Source of the DNA: Mesorhizobium sp. PAMC28654
GTDB lineage: Bacteria > Pseudomonadota > Alphaproteobacteria > Rhizobiales > Rhizobiaceae
Assembly (NCBI RefSeq): GCF_020616515.1
Contig: NZ_CP085135.1
Location: 5,565,001-5,629,000, forward strand
Reading direction: 5' to 3'
DNA length: 64,000 nucleotides
Part shown: one piece after another, positions 43,429 to 52,777 of the stretch
Position numbering within the stretch: position 1 is the first letter of the stretch
How the letters are laid out: each line of letters opens with the position of its first letter
The notes under the pieces: generated by a model
Seen by the model: only the letters and a program-made list of their open reading frames with translations
The model's database searches: none
Told to the model about the DNA's origin: nothing
Position numbers and translations under genes: made by a program

Positions 43429-44062
43429 CAGGGACGCCCCGCTGAACCCGTATCCGCTGGCGGAGCCGGGCCTATGGGTCGAGCGGGTCGGCGAGCGCAC
43501 TTTCGCCGCCGGAACACCGGCGCTGTTCCTCGATCGCGACGGCACCATCAACGTCGATACGGGCTATCCCGACGACCCCGCCAAGATGGTTCTGCTGGGT
43601 GGCATCGTGCCGGTCATCGCGGCGGCCAACCGGCGAGGCATTCCCGTCGTCATCGTCACCAACCAGTCGGGCATAGCGCGCGGCTATTTCGGCTGGGGCG
43701 ATTTCGCTGCCGTCAACGGCCGTGTGCTCGACCTGCTGCGCGCCGACAATGCATCCGTGGATATGGTTGTCGCCTGCGCCTATCACGACGCGGGTGAGGG
43801 GCCGCTGGCGATCGCCGATCATCCGATGCGCAAGCCCAATCCGGGCATGCTGCTGGAGGCGGCGAAGCGTCTCGGGCTCGACCTCAAGCGCTCGCTGATC
43901 GTCGGCGACAAGCCGGCGGACATGGAAGCGGGCCGGCGTGCGGGGCTGTCGCGTGGCTGGCTGGTCGATGGCGACGCGACCGGCGAAGCCGGGTTCGAGG
44001 TTCTGCCGTTGCGCGACCGCGATGATCTGGAAGGGCTGCTGGCGGCGGTCGAGGCGCTTTGA
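43421..44062 (+). CDS. gmhB: D-glycero-beta-D-manno-heptose 1,7-bisphosphate 7-phosphatase
   Basis: A 213-residue HAD-family phosphatase. The catalytic motif LFLDRDGTINVDTGY is at residues about 35-49, VIVTNQSGIARGYF near residue 76 holds motif II, and the HAD C-terminal motif is IVGDKPADMEAGRRAG near residues 160-175. It removes the 7-phosphate between the two HldE steps. It overlaps the gmhA end by 8 bases. Its first 33 residues extend beyond the E. coli protein. Confidence 0.9.
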   Translation: MADRDAPLNPYPLAEPGLWVERVGERTFAAGTPALFLDRDGTINVDTGYPDDPAKMVLLGGIVPVIAAANRRGIPVVIVTNQSGIARGYFGWGDFAAVNGRVLDLLRADNASVDMVVACAYHDAGEGPLAIADHPMRKPNPGMLLEAAKRLGLDLKRSLIVGDKPADMEAGRRAGLSRGWLVDGDATGEAGFEVLPLRDRDDLEGLLAAVEAL

Positions 44063-44145
44063 GCGGGCCCCAACAGATTCACGGGACGGCTCTATCCATC
44101 TGGTTTTCATAGGTTTTCAGCAGGTTTGCTGCTTCAACCAGAATA

Positions 44146-44622
44146 TCAGGCCTTGAACGCCACCAGCCCCTCGTCCTTGACGCGGCGGATGGTCAGCGCG
44201 GTGCGCACCGTGTCGACATTGGGCGTCGAGGTCAGCTCCTCGATGACGAAGGTCTGGAAGGCGCCGAGGTCGCTTGCCACGCAATGCAGCAGGAAGTCGG
44301 ATTCGCCCGACACCATCCAGGCGTCGCGCACGATCGGCCATCCGCGCGTGCGTTCGGCGAAGGTGCGCAGCTCCGCGTCCGCCTGGTGATGCAGCCCGAC
44401 CAGGCAGAAGGCGACGACATCGAGACCCAGCGCCGGTGCGTCGAGCAAGGCGCGGTAGCCGCGGATGATGCCGCTTTCCTCCAGGCGCTTGACCCGGCGC
44501 AGGCATGGCGGCGCCGAAATGCCAACGCGGCTCGACAGTTCGACATTGGTCATACGCCCGTCGCCCTGAAGCTCGCGCAGGATCTTCCAGTCGATGGCGT
44601 CGAGGTCGGCTTTGAGCGGCAT
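44146..44622 (-). CDS. Lrp/AsnC-family transcriptional regulator
   Basis: A 158-residue regulator. The helix-turn-helix region is LDAIDWKILRELQGDGRMTNVELSSRVGISAPPCLRRVKRLE, cited here as residues 6-47, followed by an RAM ligand-binding domain with ALDAPALGLDVVAF and the SGESDFLLHC motif near residue 106. Such proteins bind amino acids and control amino-acid metabolism genes. It is convergent with gmhB and divergent from trxB across 260 bases. The target is unknown. Confidence 0.9.
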   Translation of the reverse strand: MPLKADLDAIDWKILRELQGDGRMTNVELSSRVGISAPPCLRRVKRLEESGIIRGYRALLDAPALGLDVVAFCLVGLHHQADAELRTFAERTRGWPIVRDAWMVSGESDFLLHCVASDLGAFQTFVIEELTSTPNVDTVRTALTIRRVKDEGLVAFKA

Positions 44623-44882
44623 GGGCGGCTTTCAGGCTGCGCGAAAGAATCTTTCGTGATTTTGTAATTAAACGACTTTTGTGGCGACGCCAGCCCTCAC
44701 CACGGCGATTTTGCGACGGTAGCGAAAGCGGTTTGTCCCGCGAGCAGGCAAATGGACCGAAGCTTTCCGGGGACGACGGTCCGATCGTCTTGCTGGCGTT
44801 GCCGGCAGCACTTACATTGTCAGCGATATCAGACGAGATTTTTCCGCCACGCTTCACTGGCTGCTCTCCGCAGAGGCTCTAG

Positions 44883-45857
44883 ATGACCACCAAGCACGCT
44901 CCCGTTCTCATCATCGGCTCCGGCCCCGCCGGCTACACGGCGGCTGTATACGCGGCACGCGCCATGCTGAAGCCGATGCTGGTCGCCGGCCTGCAGCAGG
45001 GCGGTCAGCTGATGATCACCACCGATGTCGAGAACTATCCCGGCTTCGCCGATCCGATCCAGGGTCCGTGGCTGATGGAGCAGATGCTGAAGCAGGCCGA
45101 GCATGTCGGCACCGACATCATCAACGACATCATCACCGAGGTCGACCTCAACGTGCGGCCATTCCGCGCCAAGGGCGATTCCGGCACCACTTACACGGCG
45201 GACGCGCTCATCATCGCCACCGGCGCGCAGGCGAAATGGCTGGGCATTCCGACCGAACAGCACTTCATGGGTTTTGGCGTGTCGGCCTGCGCCACCTGCG
45301 ACGGCTTCTTCTATCGCGGCAAGGATGTCGCGGTGATCGGCGGCGGCAATTCGGCGGTGGAGGAGGCGCTTTATCTGTCCAACCTCGCCAAGAGCGTGAC
45401 GGTCATCCATCGGCGCGGCGACTTCCGCGCCGAGCGTATCCTGCGCGAGCGGCTGCTCAAGAAGGACAATGTCCGCGTCATCTGGGATACGGTCATCGAC
45501 GAGATCACCGGCCGGCCCGGCAAGACGCCGCTGCCACCATCGGTCGAAGGGCTGAAGCTCAAGCATGTGGTGACCGGCGCCGAGACGCACCTCAAGGTCG
45601 ACGGAGTGTTCGTGGCGATCGGCCACGCTCCGGCGGTCGATCTGTTCGTCGGCAAGCTCAAGCAGAAGCCTAACGGTTACCTGTGGACGGCACCGGATTC
45701 GACCCGCACCGACGTACCCGGCGTGTTCGCCGCCGGTGACGTGACCGATGATATCTACCGCCAGGCGGTGACGGCGGCGGGGCTCGGCTGCATGGCCGCG
45801 CTGGAGGCGGAAAAGTATCTGGCTGGCATCGAGGTTCACCGCGAGGCGGCTGAGTAA
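44883..45857 (+). CDS. trxB: Thioredoxin-disulphide reductase
   Basis: A 324-residue flavoprotein. FAD site IIGSGPAGYTAAVYAARA near residues 10-27, redox-active Cys pair in CATCDGFFY near residue 138, NADPH site VIGGGNSAVEEALYL near residue 155, and the C-terminal FAD motif GVFAAGDVTDDIYRQAVTAAG near residues 280-300. It reduces thioredoxin with NADPH in the cytosol. The regulator gene lsrB follows at 80 bases, as in other Rhizobiales, which supports the chromosomal origin of the window. Confidence 0.94.
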   Translation: MTTKHAPVLIIGSGPAGYTAAVYAARAMLKPMLVAGLQQGGQLMITTDVENYPGFADPIQGPWLMEQMLKQAEHVGTDIINDIITEVDLNVRPFRAKGDSGTTYTADALIIATGAQAKWLGIPTEQHFMGFGVSACATCDGFFYRGKDVAVIGGGNSAVEEALYLSNLAKSVTVIHRRGDFRAERILRERLLKKDNVRVIWDTVIDEITGRPGKTPLPPSVEGLKLKHVVTGAETHLKVDGVFVAIGHAPAVDLFVGKLKQKPNGYLWTAPDSTRTDVPGVFAAGDVTDDIYRQAVTAAGLGCMAALEAEKYLAGIEVHREAAE

Positions 45858-45937
45858 ATTTGTTCAAAAAACGGCTTAGCAACGCCGTGTAAAAGCCTGA
45901 TTTTTCATTCAGACGCCAAAAGCAGAACGAGGGTATC

Positions 45938-46834
45938 ATGGCGTTGGACTGGGACAAGCTACGCGTGTTTCACGCTGCGGCGGAGGCGGGGTCATTTACC
46001 CATGCCGCGGAGACATTGCATCTATCGCAATCGGCAATTTCGCGGCAGGTCAGCGCGCTTGAACATGATGTCGGCGTACCGCTGTTCAACCGCCATGCGC
46101 GCGGCCTCGTGCTGACCGAGCAGGGCGAGATGCTGTTTCGCACGGCGCATGACGTGTTGATGAAGCTTGAGACGATCAAGTCGCGGCTGACCGAAACCAA
46201 GGACCGTCCGTCGGGCGTGCTGCGGGTGACGACGACCGTGGGCCTCGGCGCCGGCTGGCTGACCGAGCGCGTGCAGGAATTCATCGAGCTCTATCCGGAA
46301 ATCAGCCTGCAGCTGATCCTGGCCAATGAGGAACTCGACCTCACCATGCGCCAGGCCGATTGCGCCATCCGCCTACGGCAGCCGCAACAGCCCGACCTGA
46401 TCCAGCGCCGCCTGTTCACCGTGCATTTCCATCTCTACGCGGCTCCTTCATACGTCGCCAAGCACGGCAAGCCGGCGTCGGTGGCCGAGTTGAAGAGCCA
46501 TCGCATCGTCACCTTCGGTGTGCCTGTGCCCTCGCATCTGTCGGAACTGAACTGGCTGGAGACGGTCGGCGATTTCGACGGCGGACAGCGCGTGCCAACG
46601 CTGCAGATCAACGATATATTGTCGATCAAGCGCGCGGTGCAGGGCGGAGCGGGCATCGCCATGCTGCCCGACTATGTGATCAGCAAGGATTCAGGCCTGG
46701 TGCAGTTGCTGCCGGAGACCGAAGTGCCGTCCTTCGACACCTATTTCGCCTATCCGGACGCGATGAAGAACCAGGCGAAGCTGCATGTCTTTCGCGATTT
46801 TATCATTGCCAAGGCGCGCAGCTGGTCGTTCTGA
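45938..46834 (+). CDS. lsrB: LysR-family regulator, LsrB-like
   Basis: A 298-residue LysR regulator. The helix-turn-helix stretch begins at residue 4 (DKLRVFHAAAEAGSFTHAAE, then SQSAISRQVSALE), and the effector domain follows from about residue 90. The wording MALDWDKLRVFHAAAEAGSF and the place right after trxB match the rhizobial LsrB, known in Sinorhizobium for control of lipopolysaccharide, glutathione and oxidative-stress genes and for symbiosis. The name rests on that memory. Starts at an ATG with AACGAGGG upstream. Confidence 0.85.
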   Translation: MALDWDKLRVFHAAAEAGSFTHAAETLHLSQSAISRQVSALEHDVGVPLFNRHARGLVLTEQGEMLFRTAHDVLMKLETIKSRLTETKDRPSGVLRVTTTVGLGAGWLTERVQEFIELYPEISLQLILANEELDLTMRQADCAIRLRQPQQPDLIQRRLFTVHFHLYAAPSYVAKHGKPASVAELKSHRIVTFGVPVPSHLSELNWLETVGDFDGGQRVPTLQINDILSIKRAVQGGAGIAMLPDYVISKDSGLVQLLPETEVPSFDTYFAYPDAMKNQAKLHVFRDFIIAKARSWSF

Positions 46835-47174
46835 GCCACACTGGTTGGGATCAGCGGGCCTGCTGTTAAGCAAAGGCCCGATAGCCTTCTTCAAATTGGA
46901 CTGGTCGGTATCGGACCGCTCTCGTTGCGCGGTACCGTGTTGCCCGCCGAGACCATCCAATACGGTTTGATGCGTTGTCTGGCGGCACCGATGGGGCTCC
47001 AGAACGCAACCGCGCACCAACCGGCTCTTGGCTGCTGCCGATGAGCAATGTCGCTGTCGTGCCCTCCGCGATTTTGGCATTCTCGTGCTAATGTGCGCCG
47101 GGATGTTGCGAACGCGGCATCCCATCGCATCCTGGACCTGATGAACCAACACCAATAAATCATCGGAGAGTGCC
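46835..47174. other. Intergenic stretch, no supported gene
   Basis: About 340 bases between lsrB and a small membrane-protein gene. Minus-strand frames here look like random translation. I see no conserved motif. The AT-richer last part with AATAAATCATCGGAGAG holds the ribosome site of the next gene. Confidence 0.5.
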
Positions 47175-47690
47175 ATGACCTGGGGAATTCCAACGGCCGC
47201 ATTCGTCACGATCCACGTCGTTCTCAGCCTGATTGGCATCGCGGCAGGTTTCGCTGTGCTCGCCGGGTTGTTGAAAGGAAAAGCGTTCGGCAGCTGGACG
47301 ACCCTGTTTCTTGCCACGACCATCCTGACCAGCGTCACGGGGTTTCCATTGCCGCCCCTGGGGATCGATCCGCCCCGCATCGTCGGGGTGATTTCGCTGG
47401 TATTGCTCGCTCTCGCCGTAATCGCGCTGTACATCTTCAGGCTAGCTGGGGCCTGGCGTTGGATCTACACGAGCTGCGCGATTGCAGCCCTTTACCTGAA
47501 CGTTTTTGTCGGCGTGGTGCAGGCATTTCAGAAGTTGCCGTTTCTCCATCCGCTGGCGCCGACACAATCAGAGCCGCCATTTCTGGTCACACAGTTGGTC
47601 GTGCTCTTGATCTTCGTCGGTCTGGGTATCCGAACCGCGATGGTGTTTCATCCGGAGCTGGGTGCAAGAAGGACTGACGCGACGATGTAA
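47175..47690 (+). CDS. Small membrane protein, function unknown
   Basis: A 171-residue protein with about five membrane segments: residues 9-35, 43-60, 70-90, 98-118 and 140-158. No charged catalytic motif is seen. It resembles small unannotated inner-membrane proteins of Rhizobiales. The ATG follows CGGAGAG at a good distance. It is convergent with the isoprenylcysteine-methyltransferase-like gene at 47750. Confidence 0.68.
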   Translation: MTWGIPTAAFVTIHVVLSLIGIAAGFAVLAGLLKGKAFGSWTTLFLATTILTSVTGFPLPPLGIDPPRIVGVISLVLLALAVIALYIFRLAGAWRWIYTSCAIAALYLNVFVGVVQAFQKLPFLHPLAPTQSEPPFLVTQLVVLLIFVGLGIRTAMVFHPELGARRTDATM

Positions 47691-47749
47691 AGTCGCGATG
47701 CCAGGTTCGACGATGCGACCGTGGCGCCGCCTTCGTTGTGATCATGGCA

Positions 47750-48253
47750 TTAATTGCCACCCCACCAGGGCGTCAGGCGCGGCAGCCAGCCGGGCACGTT
47801 GCGGCGGTAAGTCTCGTACTCGGCGCCGTAGCGGCGGGCCAGTGTCGGCTCCTCATGGAGCCGGACGAAGGACACCATGGCCATGGCGACGCTCACGCAA
47901 TAGGCTGCGAGCGTCCAGCTTGAAAACAGCAACGCCTGGCCAAGGATGATTGACAGCACGGCCACATACATCGGGTTGCGAATGTGGCGGTAGATGCCGC
48001 CGACAACCAGCCTTTCAGTCGGCGCCACAGGTGCCGGAGTACCCCGGCCTTCGAGCGCAAAGCGTGCGAAGGCATGCAGTAGGATGGCGACGGACACGGC
48101 GATCAGGATCGCGCTGGCGGCCACGAGGCCGGTCAGTGTCGACCACGGCAAGCGATAGTTGTCTGTCAGCAAGCACGGCACCAGGCCGGCGACCACGCCG
48201 GGCGCCACGATGAAGAAGGCCGCAGTGCCAGCGATCGCCGAAAATGGCCGCAT
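47750..48253 (-). CDS. Isoprenylcysteine carboxyl methyltransferase-like membrane protein
   Basis: A 167-residue protein with four or five membrane segments. The C-terminal motif GIYRHIRNPMYVAVLSIILG near residues 90-109 and HEEPTLARRYGAEYETYRRNVPGW near residues 135-158 match the ICMT/PEMT-type methyltransferase family. In bacteria without prenylated proteins such enzymes methylate other lipids or small molecules. The ATG at 48253 is chosen because the frame upstream lacks a better site. It is convergent with the small membrane protein gene. Confidence 0.8.
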   Translation of the reverse strand: MRPFSAIAGTAAFFIVAPGVVAGLVPCLLTDNYRLPWSTLTGLVAASAILIAVSVAILLHAFARFALEGRGTPAPVAPTERLVVGGIYRHIRNPMYVAVLSIILGQALLFSSWTLAAYCVSVAMAMVSFVRLHEEPTLARRYGAEYETYRRNVPGWLPRLTPWWGGN

Positions 48254-48518
48254 CGGGTGTTTCCCTGGGATTGCCGCAGAAATGATCGCCTTCTGCCCGT
48301 TTGCACGCCATTGCTGATTTTTCCGCATTTTTGAGCGGATGCGGGCCGTGATCGACGATTCTTCGAAAGAATTGCCCCGCGCACGCCTCATTTCTCCGTT
48401 TTTGCTGGTCCTATTGGCCCGGCGGACGGGTTGGACCACAGCCTATGTCTTTTTGCATGCGTGTGTTGCAAAATAGATGCTTGTTTCTTGGGCATGTTGA
48501 GCAGATATATAGATCATC

Positions 48519-48630
48519 TCCTGGGCGCGTTCTCCTCCCATTAGCGCCCTAGAGTGTTCCCCTCTGGAGGTTAGCCTTAATCGGCACTTCCAATCAAACT
48601 CAGCCGGATCTTCATTGATCCGGCTTTTTT
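48519..48630 (+). ncRNA. Candidate small RNA with anti-Shine-Dalgarno loop
   Basis: A hairpin GGGCGC / GCGCCC (48523-48549) exposes the loop word CTCCTCCC, complementary to ribosome binding sites. A perfect intrinsic terminator follows at 48602-48630. A TATATA box at 48506-48511 would start RNA near 48519. This layout resembles the rhizobial alpha-r14 (suhB) small RNA family, but the family match is from memory. Confidence 0.5.
48602..48630 (+). terminator. Rho-independent terminator of the candidate small RNA
   Basis: AGCCGGATC (48602-48610) pairs perfectly with GATCCGGCT (48617-48625) around TTCATT and is followed by a T-run. No gene on this strand ends nearby, which implies a non-coding transcript. 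Confidence 0.85.
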
Positions 48631-48742
48631 GTTATCTGGACCTGCAACACCCACAAAGATCCACCCGCTTTTGCCGCGTAACAGTGACATGTAACATCGG
48701 GTAACATGCCGCGGACGTTCACGGCTTGCTAAGCAGATCATA

Positions 48743-48935
48743 GGACGCGGTTTTGGTTCGTTCGAGGGATGGGGGCATCACTCGGGCGGTCCGGGCTCAG
48801 GCAGCTACCGCGTCCGAACCAATTCTGCCGAGCCATCAGGCATCGGTGGCAAACATGCGGCGGACCTACCGTTTCACCTCCCAGGAAAACGGTCCGCGAA
48901 CAGAACGGCGTCCGGAACACCCGGGCGCCGTTTTT
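48743..48935 (+). ncRNA. Candidate structured RNA with pseudoknot
   Basis: GGACGCGGT (48743-48751) can pair with ACCGCGTCC (48807-48815), and TTGGTTCG (48753-48760) with CGAACCAA (48815-48822). The order gives an H-type pseudoknot with two stems of about 8 bases. A hairpin at 48826-48850 and one at 48858-48898 with a CACCTCCC loop follow, then an intrinsic terminator at 48905-48935. No open frame fits. I do not know the family. Confidence 0.45.
48905..48935 (+). terminator. Rho-independent terminator
   Basis: ACGGCG pairs with CGCCGT and CCGG with CCGG inside it, followed by five T. It faces right, while the nearest gene on the right is leftward, so it must end an RNA from the left. Confidence 0.75.
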
Positions 48936-48998
48936 CATGTCCGCGGATGTTGCAACAGCCGGGGCGGCGGCGGGCTGTCCCGCCACCGCCGGCAAGCC

Positions 48999-51048
48999 TC
49001 AAGCGGCCTTGCCGTTGGCGTTCATCGCCTCGTCGGCAAGACGCCCGGTGAGCTCGGCCATATGGTCGAAGGTGGCGCGGTAGCTGGCGACGCCGGCGGT
49101 CGCCGAGCGCAGTTCGATGATCAGGTCACCGATCTCGGCCTGCGGCATGGTCGCCTCGACGACATCCCATCCCGGCCAGTCGGGCCGCGCGTCATAGCCG
49201 AGGATCTGGCCGCGCCGCTGCGGGATCAGCGCGATGATCTTCGACGTCGCATCCGACGGCGTGACAATCTCCACCTTCATCACTGGTTCCAGAAGCACCG
49301 GCGAGCAGGCGGCCATGCCTTCCTTCATCGCCAGCTTCGCCGCCATCTGGAAGGCCATGTCGGAGGAATCGACCGCGTGATATGAGCCGTCCGACAGGTT
49401 GACGGCGACATCGACGACGGGGAACCCGAGCGGACCCGACTTCAGATAGTCACGCACCCCGGTCTCGACCGATTGGATGTAGGTCTTCGGCACGACGCCG
49501 CCGGTGATGGTGTCGGTGAACTGGAAGCCGGAGCCGCGCGGCAGCGGCTTGATCTCGATCACCACATCGCCGAACTGGCCATGGCCGCCCGACTGCTTCT
49601 TGTGGCGGCCGCGCTGCTGCACCGGTTTGCGGATCGTCTCGCGGTAGGGCACGGCGGGCGCATGGCCTTCGACCGGGATCTGGTTCTTGCCTTCCAGCCG
49701 TTCGCGCACGACGCGCAGATGCATCTCGCCATGGCCCGACAGTACCGTCTCGGCCGTGTCCTGGTTGTGGCGCAGGCTGAGCGAGGGGTCCTCCTCGGCC
49801 AGGCGCTGGATGGCCGCTGACATCTTGACCTCGTCCTTGCGTTCCTTTGGCCGCAGCGCGAAGGCGAAGACCGACTGGGGCGGCGACAGCGTGACCAGCG
49901 GCTTGATGCCGCCCTTGGCCGAACTCAGCGTCTGGCCGGTCGTGACGCCGTCCAGCTTGCCGAGCGCCACCGTGTCGCCAGCCTTGGCGGAGCCGACCTT
50001 CACCTGGTCCTTGCCGAGCATCCTGTAGATGCCGGAGACTTTTGCCGTCTCGCCGGTGGACAGATAGAGTTCGGAGGCATCGCCGACCTGGCCGGAGAGG
50101 ATGCGCGAGACCGACAGCTTGCCGCCATGCGGCGTGTGGATGGTCTTCATCACCTGGACAACGGTGGCATTGCCATCGGCGAGGCCAAGTCGCTTGCGGG
50201 TCGCCTCGATGTCGGGGGCATCGTGGCGGATCGCCTTGAGCAGACGCAGCACGCCATTGCCTTTCTCGGCGGTGCCGATGAGCACCGGCGTAACGGAGCC
50301 GCCCCGCAGGTCGGCGGCAAGGTCGTCGAAGACCGCGTCCTTCGGCGGCTCGATCTCCTCGCAGCTGTTCCATAAGCTGGTCGTCATGGTCGGCCAAGGT
50401 CTCAAGCATGGAGAAGCGTGCCTCAAGCTCGCGCGCCTTGTCGTCGCCGGGTATCTGGGCGACTTCGCTCTCGGCATATTCGCGGTAGATGTAGGCGCGC
50501 TCAAGTGCCAGATCGATCGAGCCGATGACGAGGCCGTCCTTGCGCAGCGGAATCTGGCGCAGCAGGAGCGGCACGGAACTCGCCGGCTGCAGCATCTTCA
50601 GCGTGTCGCGCACGCCGGCGATCGACTTGTCTACCTTGTTGAGGAACAGGATGCGCGGCACGCCGAGATCGTCGAGCTTGCGCATGATCAGTTGCAGCGC
50701 GGGGATCTTCTTCTCGTCGGCTTCAGCGACGACCACGGCCAAGTCGCAGGCGGCCAGAACCGGCTCGGCCTCGAAGGAGAATTCGATGGAGCCGGGACAA
50801 TCGATGAAGGTGAGTTGCTCGCCCATGAAATCGGTGGTGGCGACGGTCGCCTCGACGCTCATGGCGTGGGCGCGCGCCTCGGGCGAATGATCGGAAACGG
50901 TGCTTCCCGATGAAACGGGATTTTGTCGGGGAATGGCGCCCGTACGGGCCAATATGGCTTCGAGTAAAGTCGTCTTACCGCTTGCGAAGGGACCGACTAT
51001 GGCAATGCATTTCGGTCCCGTGCGTCGTCCTCCGGCGCGAGTACCCAT
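48999..51048 (-). pseudogene. EF-G-like translational GTPase, broken by one frameshift
   Basis: The N-terminal frame (ATG at 51048, with GTGGAGGT upstream) has the G1 motif IVGPFASGKTTLLEAI near residue 17, DCPG near residue 83 and NKVD near residue 138. At about 50361 the frame changes, by one extra or two missing bases. The second frame continues EEIEPPKDAVFDDLAADL through domains II-V to 48999 (about 683 residues in all). It belongs to the EF-G-like group that lacks the main EF-G's neighbours (no rpsL, rpsG or tuf here). Family members include ribosomal rescue and unknown-function GTPases. An indel error is possible; a real break would inactivate it. Confidence 0.78.
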
Positions 51049-51250
51049 GGCTGACCTCCACTCAGGCGTTTCCCGTAGGACCGACTGGCATTGATGGTTC
51101 AGGCGTGGTCAATCGGTCCTGAGCGGCGGCCGGCCTGTTCGACCGTCGCGGGCGGGGTTCTTTTTCAATGGCCACCTGCCCGAAACCATCGTCCCACTTG
51201 TTTGCCGGCAGGGCAAGAAAAATAGGAAATTGGGCGCCTTCCCGGCCGTC

Positions 51251-52777
51251 TCAGGCGATCAGGGCAAGCGGCGGGGCATTGGCTTGGATGGGGTCGATCT
51301 TGTCGCGCGGCACCGGCCGGCCGAAGAAATAGCCCTGGAAGCGGTTGCAGCCGGCGGCCTTGGCCAGAGCGAACTCCTCCTGCGTCTCCACGCCTTCGGC
51401 AACGATGGTGACGTCCTGGATGCGCGCGATCTGCGCCAGAGCCGAGACGAAGATCTGCGCGACCTGGTCATAGGCAAGGCTGCGGATATAGGAGCGGTCG
51501 ATCTTGATGCTGTCGATGGGCAGGGTCTTCAGATAGTTGAAGCCGCAATGGCCGGTGCCGAAATCGTCGAGCGCGATGTGGAAGCCGAGGCCGCGCAGCG
51601 CTTCGAGGCGCCGCAGGATCTCGGGCGTGGCGGCGGTCGCCACCGTCTCGGTGATCTCGATGACGAATTGCGTCGCGGACCGGCCGGTTTCCTTCAGCAC
51701 GCGGTCGCACATCGTGACGATCTCGTCGCGCTTGAGCTGCTCGCCGGAAACGTTGATCGAGATGCGGCGGCCCTGGAAATGGCCGATATCGGCGCAGGCC
51801 CGCTTGAACACCCACTCGCCGAGCATGTCGATCAGGGTCGAGCGCTCGGCGATGGGGATGAATTCGGCCGGCGATATAAGCCCGCGCACCGGATGACGCC
51901 AGCGGATCAACCCTTCCAGCGCGTAGGGCGAGCTGTCCGGGTTGACGATCGGCTGGTAATGCAGTTCGAGCTCGCCGAGATAGATGGCTGCGCGCAATTC
52001 GCGCTCGACCAGGCGGCGATAGCGCTTGTCGGAGAGCATTTCCTCGTCGAACACGGTGACGCGCCCGCGACCCGCCGCCTTGCTCTCGTAGAGCGCCAGA
52101 TCGGCGAGCAGCATGAGTTCGGTCGAATTCGACGCATGCGACGGCGCAAGCGCCACGCCGACCGAAATGGAGAGCGGGATGATCTTGCCCTCATGCGATT
52201 TTCCAGCCCGCATGGCGTCCAGCAGGCGCCGCACGTCCTTGTTGATGGTGGTGAGGTCGCTATGCGCGACGATGACGCCGAACTCGTCGCCGCCAAGCCG
52301 CCCGACCATACCGCCGGCAAAGATGCGCTCGGCTGTCCTAACCACATGCGCCAGGGTGAGGTCGCCGAACTGATGCCCGAACGTATCGTTGAGCTGCTTG
52401 AAATGATCGAGGTCGATCAGGAGCAGGGTCGCCTCGCGCCTGTCTCGCATGGTGCCGAGGCTGTCGCGCAGCGCTTCGAGGAAGTAACGGCGGGTCATCG
52501 CCCCGGTCATGGCGTCCTTGGTCAGGAAATGATGTTTTTCCGCCTCCGCGGCCGCCGCCGACTGCAGGCGATGGACGACGCTGCTGCGCATATACATCAG
52601 CGCCAGCAAGGCGAGCGCGGTGGCGGCGATCGATATGCCGAAGGCGGTGCCGGAAGGCAGGTTCCGCGAGACGTCGAAGGCGCCGAGCGCGGCCGCGCCG
52701 ATGCTCAGCACCAGAAGGACCTGGATACCGCGATAGACCCTGCCGCTATGGTCCCTGATCGTCGCCAGTATGCTCAT
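51251..52777 (-). CDS. Diguanylate cyclase/phosphodiesterase (GGDEF-EAL) membrane protein
   Basis: A 508-residue protein. Two membrane segments lie near residues 17-60, then a GGDEF domain (residues about 85-245) with the intact active-site motif RLGGDEFGV, so cyclic-di-GMP synthesis is possible. The EAL domain (about 255-500) reads EGLIRW in place of EALLRW, but the other phosphodiesterase residues are present: NVSGEQL, EITETVA, DDFGTGH, KIDRSYI and AEGVET. It could make or break down cyclic-di-GMP. It is divergent from the cupin gene. Confidence 0.92.
   Translation of the reverse strand: MSILATIRDHSGRVYRGIQVLLVLSIGAAALGAFDVSRNLPSGTAFGISIAATALALLALMYMRSSVVHRLQSAAAAEAEKHHFLTKDAMTGAMTRRYFLEALRDSLGTMRDRREATLLLIDLDHFKQLNDTFGHQFGDLTLAHVVRTAERIFAGGMVGRLGGDEFGVIVAHSDLTTINKDVRRLLDAMRAGKSHEGKIIPLSISVGVALAPSHASNSTELMLLADLALYESKAAGRGRVTVFDEEMLSDKRYRRLVERELRAAIYLGELELHYQPIVNPDSSPYALEGLIRWRHPVRGLISPAEFIPIAERSTLIDMLGEWVFKRACADIGHFQGRRISINVSGEQLKRDEIVTMCDRVLKETGRSATQFVIEITETVATAATPEILRRLEALRGLGFHIALDDFGTGHCGFNYLKTLPIDSIKIDRSYIRSLAYDQVAQIFVSALAQIARIQDVTIVAEGVETQEEFALAKAAGCNRFQGYFFGRPVPRDKIDPIQANAPPLALIA

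Noticed and set aside
48743..48935. Identity as tmRNA, SRP RNA, 6S RNA or RNase P RNA
   Set aside because: The diagnostic words of these RNAs (tag reading frame, GGAAGGAAGCAG loop, RNase P conserved blocks) were not found, so no family was assigned.
48738..48995. An 85-residue minus-strand frame over the structured RNA candidate
   Set aside because: The RNA-like pairing and the rightward terminator explain the region better; the frame has no recognisable protein features.
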